Positions 23,124-35,568 are shown, counted from the first letter of the stretch. The stretch: DNA of 64,000 nucleotides from Guyanagaster necrorhizus (GCF_019112545.1 NW_025064906.1:121725-185724), one strand, 5' to 3'. Numbers and translations are program-made. Notes: generated by a model from the sequence alone, not told the origin.

Positions 23124-24762
23124 ATGTCTTCCATACTCTTGCAGAACGGTACCCTCATTGTCTTTGATAACCGTGACCAACCTCAACCAGTTCGGGCGGA
23201 TGTTTTGGTCAAAGGAAATGTCATTTTTCAAGTCGGACAAGATCTCAAGCCTCTCGATACATCTACAACGGTCATTGACTGTACGGACAAGATCGTTACA
23301 CCTGGTCTTATTGACACTCACCACCATATGTGGCAAACTCAGCTGAAGGGTCGGTTCGCCGATGCCACCTTGTTCGACTACTTCTATAAAGGTGAGAACG
23401 GGAACAGATCTCAACGCACTTCAGTCCTATCTGACATGGCGTGAAAGGTTGGTGCCAGTGGGACTTTTACGCCGCTGAGGACATCTTTTGGGGAGAGCTT
23501 GCTTCGTGCATCGAAGCCTTAGATAGCGGTACGACTACTGTTGTAGATCATGCCCATTGCTCTCGCACACCGGACCATGGTTAGTTCCAATATACTCATA
23601 TTATTGGAGACTAACCCTTCTTTTCAGCCACTCAAGCAATCTCTGCCACTGTGACCTCCGGTTTGCGATCATTCTTTTGTTACGCGTTTGTGCCAGAAAT
23701 CAAATCGTGGTCTCCTCAATTCGTACTGGGCAACTCTCCAGCATGGGCAAATGAGTTTCTCAAGACTTTAGCGCAGAAAAGTCCTTTTGGTCCCGGAGGA
23801 CGCGTTCGAATGGGTCTCGCATTCGACCAATTATATCTACCCAAAGACACCGTTCGAGAGATCATCGGCACGGCACGCCAACTAAACCTCTTTCCTCTCA
23901 CTGCACATGCGGCCGGTGGAGCATTACAAGGTAGTTTCGACAGGACTATCCACCTTTTCCTGTTCGTACTGATGCACTTCAAGGCTTCCTCCAACCCATC
24001 CAGCAGGCGCATGATTACGGCCTCCTCGGTCCGGACTGGATTTTCAGTCACGGAGGATGGATCACTCACGCTGAGCTGGAACTGCTGAAACAGTCTGGAG
24101 CTACCATCTCCGTAACTCCAGAATCAGAGCTGCAGATGGGACATCCAATGCCACCCATCGAATCGTCAGATTATCCTAGCTTGCGGGACTGCTGTTCTAT
24201 CGGCATTGATTGCTCATGTTCGAACTCGGGCGATATAGTAACTCAGATGCGTCTGATGCTACAGTCGGGTCGAGGTATCGTGGGTCGGCAAGTCAAGGAT
24301 AAAGGAAAGGTGGTAAAAGAGTTGATCCTCAAAATCGGCGAGGTGTATGCCATGGCCACTATCCGTGCTGCAAGGTCTTTGAAGCTTAACGCAGGTCAAT
24401 TGAAGGAAGGCGCGCTAGCTGATATCGTCGTATACGACACCCTTAGTCCGTCGATGATCGCAGGGGCTGCGGAGAATCCTGTTGCAGCCATCATGTTGCA
24501 TTCGAGCGTTCGGGATGTCAACACAGTCATTGTGGATGGCATCATTCGGAAAAGGCATGGAAAGCTCCTGCCTATCGAGCTTGACGCCGACGCATCGGTG
24601 CAAGTGCAAGAAAAGGTCCTTGGTTGGAATGATGTTGCTCAGCAGGTGTTGAGGAGTCGACTCGATATAGAAGGCAGGATGAAGGATGTCGACTTTTCCG
24701 AACCTATTGTCGCGCAAGGGATCAAAGATGCCTTCCATCTATCAGACGACGTGTTTATGTAG
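23124..24762 (+). CDS. Metal-dependent amidohydrolase (SsnA/TrzN/guanine-deaminase-like)
   Basis: Amidohydrolase-superfamily enzyme with a TIM-barrel metal centre that hydrolyses C-N or C-halogen bonds on ring compounds. Four exons, 23124-23391, 23448-23579, 23628-23930 and 23984-24762, give 493 aa, close to family length. Visible metal-site motifs are TPGLIDTHHHMWQ (HxH, about residue 60), LTAHAAGG (third His), IFSHGGWI (fourth His) and GIDCSCSNSGD (catalytic Asp). The end (LKEGALADIVVYDT..VIVDGIIRKRHGKLL) is the small beta-sandwich domain typical of SsnA, TrzN/AtzB and guanine deaminase. Deaminase or chlorohydrolase activity is possible; the natural substrate is unknown. It is not the classical guanine deaminase by eye. 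Confidence 0.88.
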
Positions 24763-25769
24763 AAATTGCGAGAATGTATACTAGTTCTGGGTGCAGTGGA
24801 CATTGAGATCATTCAGTCTCAGTGGTCAGATCATCGAATATTTCAGCAAGTCAAAATCAAGGATTCTAGCAAAAGAAAGATATTTGAAAGTTGGAACGAG
24901 AGGTACAGCGATGATGGTAAATTGGACGGCTGAGTTGGACAGTTCCATTGGAAACGATTTCCGCCAAAACATCTACGCTGACCGCCAAGGAAAGGTCTCA
25001 TACGGCGACTTCTAGTTTTTAGAGGAATCCTCGCTTCAGAAAAGTGTCAGCGTCGGCAACGGAAAGTCTAGGCCCACATAAGAACCAATAAGCAACGGCG
25101 TATTCGTGACCGGAGTTCGCGGAGGTGACGGCAAACAGCAACAACGTCCGTATCGTCGCTCCGCATCAAAGGTTGAGCTCTAGGCACTCGATTTCAACAT
25201 TTGATGATTGTTATTTTCGAGGCGATGGAGATATCCTGAGTAAATAATGGAGTCGCCGAGGCGAAGCGCGTACTGCGCAATACTCTAAGCAATAGTGGCC
25301 GATAGCTTCACAGTAGATAGAGACCAGTTGTATCTCGAATCATCAAGTATAATTACGCTAGAATAGCTAGCCAAGTAGACATTTTATTGGCGCCTTCCCG
25401 TTCGGTTGGACGGTCCAATCAGGAGTGACCATCCATTAAGTACGTCGAGCGGTCGCATGACTTTGCATGACGATTATGTTTTCGCACGGATTAACGCTGA
25501 ATGTAGTACTGACCCAGGGCGAGCAATGAGCGTCAGTGGCCAAAATAAGTATCCTAATCCTTCCTAGCACTGTCTCAGAATGTCTCCAACGAAAACATCC
25601 GAAGCAGTGAAGATGACGGTTTGCATCAGATTGGATGGTCACTTGGGGGACCAAATAAATGGAAGCGGGGAATTCCTTCATGATCTAGGCCCTCAGATGA
25701 TAGGTCAGCAGACTTACCATGGACATTAAAAGCTTCACCATCACCTAATGCGCTACCCAACCACCCAAC
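24763..25769. other. Intergenic region, no gene seen
   Basis: About 1 kb without a convincing coding region on either strand. It holds the 3' flank of the amidohydrolase and the upstream flank of the small COX8-like gene. A further 5' exon of that gene could be hidden here, but I could not place one. Confidence 0.4.
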
Positions 25770-26046
25770 ATGAAGGAACTGTCTCCCCACCCAACCTATG
25801 TATGCTCGCCGTCGCTCTTCCTCCAACTTGTTTACTCACCGCTCTGATCTGTAGCATCTGCCCTTTTCCTACACCAACAAGAGCGCTTTCAAGTACAAGC
25901 TGGTCCCTTTCGCCACGCTTGCTTTTGGGTTACCCTGGTTGGCAATCGGATGGAGATGGTGAGTACAGTAGCTGCATCACTGCCGGGATGATGCTGACTA
26001 CGACATGATTGGTAGGTATCGCCCTGGTGGTATGAAGAACCCGTAG
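25770..26046 (+). CDS. COX8: Small inner-membrane protein, cytochrome c oxidase subunit 8 (COX7C)-like
   Basis: Three short exons, 25770-25799, 25855-25958 and 26016-26046, with good splice sites (GTATGC..CTGTAG and GTGAGT..GGTAG), give 54 aa. The core reads HLPFSYTNKSAF, then KYKLVPFATLAFGLPWLAI, then GWRWYRPGGMKNP. The LPFS-x2-NK start followed by one hydrophobic segment with a Gly-Leu-Pro turn is the pattern of yeast Cox8/mammalian COX7C, a single-span accessory subunit of mitochondrial complex IV. The expected N-terminal targeting presequence is short or missing in this model, so an upstream exon may exist; a 3' splice site at ATGAAG near 25775 is possible. Identification rests on pattern memory only. 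Confidence 0.6.
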
Positions 26047-26471
26047 ACTCTTATGATATGGCGAGATGCAGTTAGTACCTATGCTATCTTCAGATGGGAT
26101 GTTGACTCACATTATAGTCAGAAAGAACGTCATTGTATAACACCCTAGGCACTCGGTATTGGGATCATTGCTCGATTACGCTGTACTATTTCTCGAAACG
26201 GAAAGGAATGAGTGTGACAGACACCGTGCGAGGTCAGGAAGGCAGTGTCGTCTGTTGTGTGTGATCGCCTTCAACTGGAATAGAAATTTCTGATCATTGT
26301 CAATGAACGACGAGTGAACAGTACGTTGCTGAATCAGCAGGTACAGCCAAGCTGAGCGCTGAATACAACAACAATCATGAAACAATATTCAACAGGTATA
26401 CATACATAGTCCGCGTCTATTGTTACATCGAATGGATATACAATGAGCAGTTCCCTACGCGCCATCATTAT

Positions 26472-28054
26472 CTATTCAAATGGCGATGAGCTTCCATCAC
26501 TGCAAAGACCTGAGAAAGAGGACTTACCAGACTCCTTTGTCCACTCAGCGTGTTGCCGCGTATCAGCCTCGCTAACAGTAGGCGGCACGCTCTCTAAGGA
26601 CTTCAAAAAGTCATTCAGTTTCAACGGGGGTTCTTTCAGTTCGTGTGATTCCAGCTCTGACCATGTCTTTTCTACAGCATTAGGATCACCAGGAAAACAC
26701 GGTGTCCACTTTGTCTCAACGCGCTTGAAGTGCGTCGCTGCTATCACCTTGCGCACAGGCTGCATCAGCGCGTCACGGACGACGACGGAGATATCAGAAC
26801 CGGAATAACCCTCGGTTCTATCGGCTAACATCCAATAGTCTTTGGCTGTGAGGTCGCAAGGGGTACAACCGACGTGAAGTTGGAATATCCGTCGTCGAGC
26901 CTCAACACCGGGAAGAGGGATATGTATTCGCTTTTCAAACCTGATAGAACGTGAGACGCGAGGATAACGATGAAAGAGGACACGCACCGACGCTTGATTG
27001 CACTGTCTAGCTGCCACGGAATATTTGTCGCACCAAGAACCAGTACCCCGGTGTTATCTTGCCCAACGCCGTTCATCTGCACCAGTAGTTCTGTCTTGAT
27101 TCGCCTTGAACCTTCAGACTCGCCTTCATTTCGAGAGCGAGCCAGAGAATCGATCTCGTCGATGAAAATGATGGAAGGTTTTGACTCGCGCGCCAACTCG
27201 AACAGCTGTTTGACGAGCCTGCAGAATTATTAGAATGCGGGGATTGAGAAACGTAAGGACTCACCTCTCAGAATCTCCTTGCCATTTACTGGCTAGATCG
27301 CTGGAACTAATGCTGAAAAAGGTATACTTGGCTTCCGTGGCCACAGCCTGGGCGAGATATGACTTGCCAGTTCCCGGAGGACCATACAATAATATACCTT
27401 TCCATGGAGTGCGTTTACCGGTGAAAAGCTGGGGAAATTTCACGGGGAAAATTACGGCTTCCTTCAACGAATCTTTGGCGCCTTCTAGACCGGCGACATC
27501 ATCCCAGTGGACGTTGGGTTTCTCGGAAAGAATAGCGCTAGAAAGCCCAGCCCGCAGTTTCTTGACTTCCATGTCTTGATCATCTTCGTCGTCCTTTTTC
27601 CTTCGGGACGTGCTAAATGAGTCAAAGAATGCCGTAGCTACACATGACTACACACCGTTTCCCTAGAGCGCTAGCGCCTCCAGAACCGACGACATTAGCA
27701 GACTTCCCGCCCCGCACTTCACTTTGCGATGTGAGATGCTTCTCCAATAACTCTGCCCGAGAAAGATATTCATCAACTTTGACTCGTACTAAGGCATTGG
27801 TTTTGTCATTCCTCACATCTGCGAGCCGCGGAGTGGAAGTTTTGCGAACAGGATTTACAAGGTAAACGTACATTTCAACGCCGACATGAAAAGTTCCAAG
27901 GCTAGCATGTAATACTTCAGCGCTTCATGGTAATTCTTATTCGAGTCTTCTTCAACAGCTTTTTGGACTATTTCAATCGCTCGCTGGTCGAAATTGAGTC
28001 CACCGTAGGGAAAATATTGCAGATACGTACATTGAGGCTGCTTGAATTGGCCAT
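26472..28054 (-). CDS. VPS4: VPS4 AAA-ATPase, ESCRT-III disassembly
   Basis: VPS4 pulls apart ESCRT-III filaments at endosomes and other membranes. Starting at the ATG 28052-28054, a 47-nt intron joins MANSSSLN to [18 protein letters not shown], beginning the MIT domain ([18 protein letters not shown], then [18 protein letters not shown]). A linker ([23 protein letters not shown]) leads to the AAA domain. It shows [14 protein letters not shown], Walker A GPPGTGKS, Walker [11 protein letters not shown], sensor 1 LGATNIP and second-region [10 protein letters not shown]. The C-terminal part [22 protein letters not shown] is the usual Vps4 end. The last junction near 26500 is ambiguous: intron, or short read-through to the stop at 26472. 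Single-copy housekeeping gene in good condition. Confidence 0.95.
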
Positions 28055-29310
28055 TGGGCTGTAGGCAAATGCAAGGAGGAATTCGCTGTCGTCGCAGCAA
28101 TGATAAGCATCTCAACGCCACTCATTCAAACTTGAGTAAGAGAGTTATTTGGCTGTATCAATCCAGAATGGCCTGGGCATCACGTGTAACGTAAGGGCCG
28201 GCCTTCTCGTGTTCTAGAGCAGAACCTACAATTTATTTCTATGAGCGCTGACTTTCAGTTATTTGTGCCCACCCGAAGGTAACAATGTCACGTTGACTGG
28301 CCCATCCGGCTTCAAAATTCCTTCTAAACGTCTTCGATATCCTTGGTACTAGATATTTTCGACCCTTCTGGTACAGAAATACTTTCCCGGTATGGACTAC
28401 GCAAGATCAAGTGTCCAAATTACCATCCTTGGTCAACAGAAGTCAGCTCTGAAAGGGTGCGAAGGAGCTTGACTGGATGGTTCCAAGTATCTGGCCCCAC
28501 CTTTGAGGCATCTTCAAGCATCATCTTCATATATTGCCTTCCACAAGCGCACTTTACAACCCCATGAATAGGAATGGCAGGCTCTGCTACGTGAAGACCT
28601 CATTTGTCGATAAGTCAAAAGGTGTGCTGGGTGTATTTACGTTACAGACATGTAACGAATACAAGAACTGGCAGGTCGATCTGAGCGTTTCACCTTAGAA
28701 AAAGAGAAAAATATGATCGACACCAGCCGTAAATGTTCAAGCCTATCATCACCATAAATGTGTGAGATAGGGAAGAAAGAGGACTGAGCGAGAAACTACC
28801 TATCGAGCTCTATGTGTGAGATAGGGAAGAAAAAGGACGAGGAAATTGCAATGACATGGACTGGCTTTTATATTTCTGAGGGTGAGTGGCATTTGGTCCT
28901 TGTCATAAGCATTGAAGACAGGAACAAAGGCAATTTTGGTGCCACCGAAGGTAAGGTCATTGTCTCTTGCATAGACGACATTCAAAGGTATTTGAATGGT
29001 TCATATCTAGCGCCGAGAGAGCCTGACTGCTGCTAGTACATTCGTGAAAACCTGGCGCAGTGCCAGAAGGAAGGCTTGTTCCTTGATGGTCAGTTGGTAG
29101 AACATATGCATGCAGAGTAGATTGTAATATGATGTACATAAACGTACCACATTCGTATAGGAAAGTTGTGATTGTAACAAATATTTGACAGTAACTTGAA
29201 CGTTAGTATACGATGTTGAAGCTGCGACCTTCCCCGTCTCTGAACCAATGATATGTGCATATAATAATGTTTGGACAGCGAAAAAAGAAGCATGATATAT
29301 CATTGCATAC
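28055..29310. other. Intergenic region with a small direct repeat
   Basis: No gene supported. A short direct repeat (TGTGAGATAGGGAAGAAA then G/A-rich) occurs at about 28761 and again at about 28812, roughly 51 bp apart with one mismatch. The 74-codon plus-strand frames here have no recognisable motif. Confidence 0.4.
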
Positions 29311-32242
29311 TCAGTCGGCTCGATAGTCACTGGCCTTCAGAACGTTTCTCGCGTCTTGCATTGTAATGTAGTATGCTTTGTCCCCTCCGGTAGCGTCAAT
29401 CTAAATTACTACATAAGAGTGCGGCCCGGGTGTTGGCAGTGACACACTTACAGAAGAGGCTCCGTTGCCCAAGAAGGAGAAGCGATTGTGATGTAACGGG
29501 ACGAATTTCCAGTCCTCCCATCGGGGGGAAGCTAGCAATTCCATGTAATGAAGAGCTGGAATGATCAGATTCAGCGATGCCCATTCGGATCTATCATTAG
29601 AAACGTACTGCTACCAGCGTATAGCGCATCCGGTTCACCATCTACCTTGCCGCCTTTGTACCAGGAAGAACAGGGTTCGGTCTGTTACATAGATAGTTTC
29701 AAAACAAGTCGCTTGATTCTCGAGAACGTTCGTACAAATACGAGATCCTTCATAACCGCTACCGGTGTTTGTATCATTAATAACAGAGTTACTAGTCAAA
29801 TATGAATGAAAAATGCACCTTCTCGTTGGATATTGTACTCGTCCTGTGCATCCTTGTTGACTTCCATGGTTTTTATATCTTGCTTCTGCAGTTTGGACCT
29901 CGAATCCATTGAGTACAACAAGGTCATTGTTAGATTCTCTGAACCTACAAGCAGGCGACGACGTAGTCCGCTTGCGCTTCTGTACAGGGCAACAGCGACC
30001 CATTGGCATACGTTATCCCGGGGCCAGAACCCATGAGGAACATGTTGGGGAATCCGGTGATGGCCACTGACATGTAGGCTGTATTGCACATATTAAATAA
30101 GTATCGTTCTAGAAGCAAGGGAAAACTCAAACCCTTCGGTCGCTCCGCCCATACATCCCTAAGATCGACACCGTCTTTTCCAAGGAACTCGTATCTTGGC
30201 TTGAAACCTGTGTCGAACCCCGTCGCTAAGATAATGCGGTCCACTGGATGCTCGATACTATCTTCAGTAATGATACCACTTGGAGTAACCATTTTGATTG
30301 GTTTATTAATGAAGTCGACCGTAGGAAGCTTCAGCCTGGGACGGAATTAACTGCACGCCTATTATCAAGAAGGGAACATACGCTTCCATGAAAGCAGCAC
30401 CCGGGGTCGGCCTACGACACTACATATTGCAGACTTGACCTTCATACCAAACAACAGACGAATCTCATTGTACCCACCCCAATGGCAAAGCTGTTTCACA
30501 TGCCTAGGTCAGTCGCCACCGAACATACACAGTCGACGTAACTCACTCGGGTAATAGCGCCTGGACAAGGTCGTCATTCCTTACCGATGATTTCATATGT
30601 TCAATTGTAACTTGTTTCATCGCCTGTACGCCAATGAAATCACGGAGAATAAAGCTGATTAGAAGTAATACCTTCTGGGCTTCGGAACCTTTTTTCAAAA
30701 TAGCTGGGAACATCGGGGCCAGTCTTAGAGAATTTCAATGTCACAATTGAAAGAACAAACCGAAGTAATCGTTTGTGGGGGCAGAAATTTCCTTAAGATG
30801 GTGATACAAGATCTCCGGTGTCTTGATAAAATCAGCTCGCTCCTCATCTGAGTCTATAAGGATATAACAACTATCAGGCATCGATGTGAGAACATTTTTA
30901 GGATAGAATTACATGAGAAGTTGTCGTTGTACCAGTCACGACCTTGGAGAGAGGCAGCCGGAAAAAGAGTCGGAACAATCTGACAGCAGGAGAGGACGTG
31001 AGCCTGAGTTCAAGTATTGTTTAAGGTAAAAACCAACCCAAAATTTAGATCTGGCGTAAATGTCGAGATTCTTGCAATGCGGAGCAATGGCACCAACGGT
31101 CTGAAGGCCGGAGGAACCAATACCTATTACGGCACTAGTGGAGATCTCGGGGGTCGGCTATAAATCAATCAAGCGTTTAACAGAGACGACATACACGTGT
31201 TCGTCTTTGAAAGTGCTCTGCCAATCAAAATCGATAGGCCACTCAGCAGTGTGAAAAATCGGTGCCTTTGTGAATGACTCCAGACCGGAAATCACTGGAC
31301 GATTTACATTACTATGAACGCGGATAAGGGGCAGGTGATATATCAAGAGGTGACGTTCCCATACCTCAAAACACCAGTCGCCGGGGCGAAGACATCATAC
31401 GACATCGTATCGACTTGAGACGTTGCTAAATTCACCACTGTTATATCCCACGTTCCGAGAGCATCGTTATATTTGGCTGCAGTGACTTTGTGTCGAAGCC
31501 GAATGAAGGGAATAATTCCGTATTTTTGGGCAAATGTTTTGAAGTACTTCTTGATTTCACCCGCACCGGAATAGTATCTTTGGGATGCAATGTGAGTGTA
31601 GGATACTATAAAGGAAAGTAATCCGCCCACTCTGGCCAGTCTGCGTAAGGTGCAAACGAGTATTGGTAGGCAGCGCTCGGAACGTCGCCTTCATGATCCT
31701 CAGTCTCATTGCGAGCAAAAAGTAACGAGACAATAACGGCTTACATCGACAACCTGGATAGCGATTTGCATGCCTGTCAAGAACGAGTTAGAACCAGCGC
31801 GGAAGATCTTCTTATCTTTCTTACCATGTGCCCGTGAAATCTATAGGTATGGCAGTATAACTAAGCCGGCAAGTATTTACAGAATGAAAAAGACACTACC
31901 GTCATCTTTCTCGAACAAGACAAACTCGATGGGTCCAAGTACGCCTTTCTTCTGCGCTTCGATGATTTTATAAGCAAGACACAGACCGGCCGCTCCTGCG
32001 CCACATCTAGAATGTATAACTTAAGATTCATGGAGAAACGTAAAACACTGCAGCTCACATGGCAACACGCAAAGGCCGTGGATGAAATCCTAAAAATTAA
32101 ATTGGTTTCGCACACCTACAGAACCGCTGATGTACTCACCAGGTTTGTTGAGATAGTTCCACTGGCTGGAGGCATCGCTGTTGGGGTTACTTGTCAGAGC
32201 AACCTTTCCATCGTCAATTTTGCGTCTGAAAAACCGAAGCAT
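29311..32242 (-). CDS. Flavin monooxygenase, Baeyer-Villiger type
   Basis: FAD- and NADPH-dependent monooxygenase of the BVMO/FMO family, which turns ketones into esters or lactones or oxidises heteroatoms. The start is ATG 32240-32242 (MLRFFRRKIDDGKVAL). After QWNYLNKPG and PLRVAI comes the FAD-binding CGAGAAGLCLAYKI. The NADPH site reads IGSSGLQTV and follows the BVMO signature region SFTKAPIFHTAEWP (about 31260), which departs from the strict FxGxxxHxxxW by one extra residue before His. Later motifs are RIILATGFDTGF and GFPNMFLMGSGPG. The C-terminal exons give TEPCSSWYKGGK..DGEPDALYAGS and RFSFLGNG, ending KASDYRAD at the stop 29311-29313. About a dozen exons. Substrate unknown; a second FAD monooxygenase lies at 38.9-41.3 kb. 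Confidence 0.85.
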
Positions 32243-32439
32243 AATAAAGAGCTTGATGTCCGAGGAATGGTACGACAAGAAGATGAGACGTAGTTCCTTG
32301 TATATATATCGGTGACAGAGGGTCACCGGATGACAGAAGGGTAGAAAGAAAACACGAAACAGATCTCATCTGCTCATTGGCAGGCGTGATGACCCGGAGT
32401 CCGGTCATCAGCTAGAAGAATACAAGAATACGTGAGACA

Positions 32440-34060
32440 TATAATGATCGTTCCCGGGTCATGGGCTTCGCGCCATCGAAGTCCATACCGCCACCCACCA
32501 CCCGACGCAAGTGAGGTCGAACACCTCTGGACAAACTTTCCAAAGTGAATGCAGGATGCTCCATTAAGCCGTGGTGAAAACTGAAGTATGGCAAACCATC
32601 ATTGACGAGACCCTCATATACCGCACAGTCGGAGAAACTAGGATGCAAGAAGCAGCAGTCATTAGACTAAGCAACTTCGGTGGCAAACGTATCAGCTGGA
32701 CAATGCTGAATAAGCCGTGAGAGTGGAGCCTGTCAAGTGACAACGAACACTAAACCTATTGGATCTCAGAATGTTGCGTTTATCACTGGAAGGACTTGGC
32801 GCATTTGGGAACGAACTAGTGACTTGCATGACATTGGTTTCGGCGTTCCATACAACGTAAGGATAGACATTCACCTGTTGAAACCGTTTCCACAAATGCC
32901 AAATCGACACAACTAAGTCTGGATACATAGGAAGTGTTAGCCATGCCTGACGAAAGCAGGGCCGGTCCAGTCATACTGCTCTTATCAGCCTTTCAGCTTC
33001 TGGTTTTCTTTCCCTGTAAGCTACCAGAATCTCAGGATGATATTCGCCAAGAATACGGCATGGAGCATGTGCATACCTGAAGGACATTCGAAGTTGACAC
33101 GATCCAAGATAAGACGGAAAGTGATGCCACAGGTGGCCTACCCTGTAAATAACGCAAATGGGCGTGGTCCGCTGGGGATGCTGATATACACCAGATGCCC
33201 TTTCCGCGCTTTCGAATCGTCCACCAATCGCTTCCAGTGCGCCCTGGTCTCGCACTAGTCTATAAATTCGTCTGCAGTAGAGATTTTGATATCGTGCGGG
33301 ACAGAAAATAATCGAAACAAGTGACGGGCGAGTGCAGTAATGAGGTTGGAGACGTTTTGTTCTTCTTCAGAAATTCCGTTTACAACTTTTCGATTATTGA
33401 CTTGTCAACTCTTATGTCATATTCAGCTACCGTGTAGAAGAAGCTGGTATCCCGGTCGGTGATGCGCCTGGCATAGCCAGTTATACGTTGTCAGTCCTAT
33501 CAGCTCCATCCCAAGGAGACGCCATACCTCGACGTTCATCTTGTTGTTCGTGACAAGATTTCTTGTGTAAGCCTCGATGCTATCCGTTGGTAAACCGGAT
33601 CGCAGAAATAGGCGTTAGAGCAGATCAAACGTTGCCTCGGTGCCCGCTGAGGTATTGTACACTAGAAAGATAGATTAAAGAGAGGAATCAATTGACAAAA
33701 GCGAACGCACCTCCGTATTCATATATTTCGTGACCTCCTGCGCTGCCAAATCCTCCCTTGTCTCCCATCCAAAATCGACTATTTCCTTCATCCGATCCCA
33801 GATATCCCACGGCGGTAATCCTGGTCGAAATCATCTTCCTTGTCTTGAGTGTGTGCCTGATAGATCTTCTAGATTTTCGTAAAACTGGGAGGTATATGAG
33901 ATAAGATTTAACCAGGTCGAGCAGTTCTATGAGTGAGTTCTGCAAAATCAATCCCGCATCATCTTCTTTGTATACGTCCGCATCACTGCCTAGCAATGGC
34001 TGACGTTTGAGGATTGACTGGAAAAGACGGTGGTCCAAGGCTTAGGCTACCCTTGAATAA
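32440..34060 (-). CDS. Unrecognised multi-exon gene or early pseudogene
   Basis: Several minus-strand segments look protein-coding and follow each other in order. The 33700-34038 segment includes RITAVGYLGSDEGNSRFW and GGFGSAGGHEIYEYG. At about 33545-33660 there is VYNTSAGTEATFDLL, a stop, then RLFLRSGLPTDSIEAYTRN. Around 33300-33500 are ISEEEQNVSNLITALARHLF and RVDKSIIEK in different frames, and 33140-33255 has QGALEAIGGRFESAERASGV. The 32440-32645 segment reads CAVYEGLVNDGLPYFSFHHG, then PAFTLESLSRGVRPHL. The in-frame TAA at about 33613 (CTC-TAA-CGC) and a frame change near 33390 suggest it is broken, unless introns lie there. I know no family that fits, so no function is offered. It sits head-to-tail behind the flavin monooxygenase. 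Confidence 0.45.
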
Positions 34061-34741
34061 CCATCATGGGAAGATTCTTCCAATACCTGACAGCACACCG
34101 AGACGCAGTCCATCAGCTGAAAATGCTGCAGATCGTCCATGTCCGCGTGTCTTCGCCTTGATGCGACGACATAAGATGGCAACATCATCTCACTGACTTG
34201 GCCCTGAGAAAAGACTGATGAAGACTATTGCTAGAAATAGCACATTGCGCCATGATACTCCCAAATCCATCCCCAGATCCTAGAACGATTTCACGTTGAG
34301 TGACCGGGAAACAGAGAATAACGCCGCGTGAGAATAACTTTATAAGGATATGGATAAACACACAGATATATTGTGAGCTATTTGAACACATGGAATACCA
34401 AATTCTGATATTTCTAGTCAGCGGGAGACGAAGACACGACGACGGCCCTACCGATACCGATGATTGGGCCTTCGTCGATTTTGCGTGCCGTCCAACGGAA
34501 AGGTGAATCATGGTAAGATGAGATATATTACAAAGGTCGTCAATGTAGAACCATAGCGATGACAGCGACACAGGACAACGTGGTGGTACGGAGGAAATAT
34601 GTTTACAACTCAGACAAGGACCACCACCTCGTTCTACCCTTCTTCGACTATGATGGCAACACGACACAAATGCACTTCAATTCATACTCATACTACAAAT
34701 ACAAGTCCAATTATGGATTTCCAACGTATGGGTCTGTCATC

Positions 34742-35568
34742 TCAAATCTCCAATGCAGCAAGAGCAGCACCCAACACCCACGACAACAATCCGTTGTAGT
34801 CATACCCTACGGCAGCTTTGGACGCTGAAGAAGATGCCCTGGTAGTCACCAATGCACCTGAGGCTGCTGCAGTGGAGCGGCTGGTGCTCGATACGCTAGA
34901 TGATCTGGCGACACTTGATGAAACAGTGGTGGAATGGGTCGAGAGACTGCTGGTTGCGATGGAAGTGGAATGGGTCGACGAACTATTCGTTCCAACGGAA
35001 GTGGATGAAGTTATATGCGACGAGGAAACCGTTGTTGCGGTGGAAGTGGAATGGGTCGACGAACTATTCGTTCCAACAGAAGTGGATGAAGTTATATGTG
35101 ACGAGGAAACCGTTGTTGCAGTGGAAATGGGATGGCTCGACGAACTATTCGTTCCAACGGAAGTGGATGAAGTTATATGCGACGAGGAAACCGTTGTTGC
35201 GGTGGAAGTGGGATGGCTCGACGAGCTGTTCGTTCCAACAGAAGTGGATGAAGTTATATGCGACGAGGAAACCGTTGTTACGGTGGAAGTAGGATGGGTC
35301 GATGTAGAGCTGCTGCTCCTACACTCCAAGGAGGATCTCGATTTCGGGCTGGGCCACAGTATCGTAGCCTTCACCGGTGGGGGAAAGTGCAAGGAGGTCG
35401 AGCTTCATGGTGGTGAGTGCTCATTTCTTTGGGCCTGCTTCATTCGGCTTACGTAGTACACAGTCCTGACAGCGTTGGTTTTGGCCCTTCACCGTTAGTC
35501 GTGATGGGGTCGATGGTCTGTGCTGTGACCAAGGCCGCGGAAACCAGCAATACAAGTGCGAATTTCAT
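34742..35568 (-). CDS. Secreted Ser/Thr-rich repeat protein, likely GPI-anchored
   Basis: The start ATG 35566-35568 gives a signal peptide MKFALVLLVSAALVTAQ. After a short first exon (TIDPITTNGEGPKPTLSGL), a GTAAGC..AAG intron joins to a second exon that runs to the stop at 34742. The middle is four near-identical 27-residue units of the type SSHPTSTATTVSSSHITS followed by STSVGTNSS, encoded by an 81-bp tandem repeat. The chain ends in a hydrophobic tail GLLSWVLGAALAALEI after small residues, as in GPI-anchored cell-wall mannoproteins. Dense O-glycosylation is expected. A role at the cell surface is inferred. The opposite strand also has a long open frame over the repeat, which is a by-product of the repeat. 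Confidence 0.75.
34963..35300. repeat. Four-unit 81-bp in-frame tandem repeat
   Basis: The marker GTTCCAAC[GA]GAAGTGGATG occurs at 34989, 35070, 35151 and 35232, exactly 81 bp apart. Units differ at only a few positions. Because 81 is a multiple of three, copy-number change would keep the surface protein's frame. Confidence 0.9.

Noticed and set aside
34818..35456. 212-codon plus-strand frame rich in Val/Glu
   Set aside because: It is the antisense of the Ser/Thr repeat protein; the 81-bp in-frame repeat keeps both strands open. The minus strand has the signal peptide, splice site and GPI tail.
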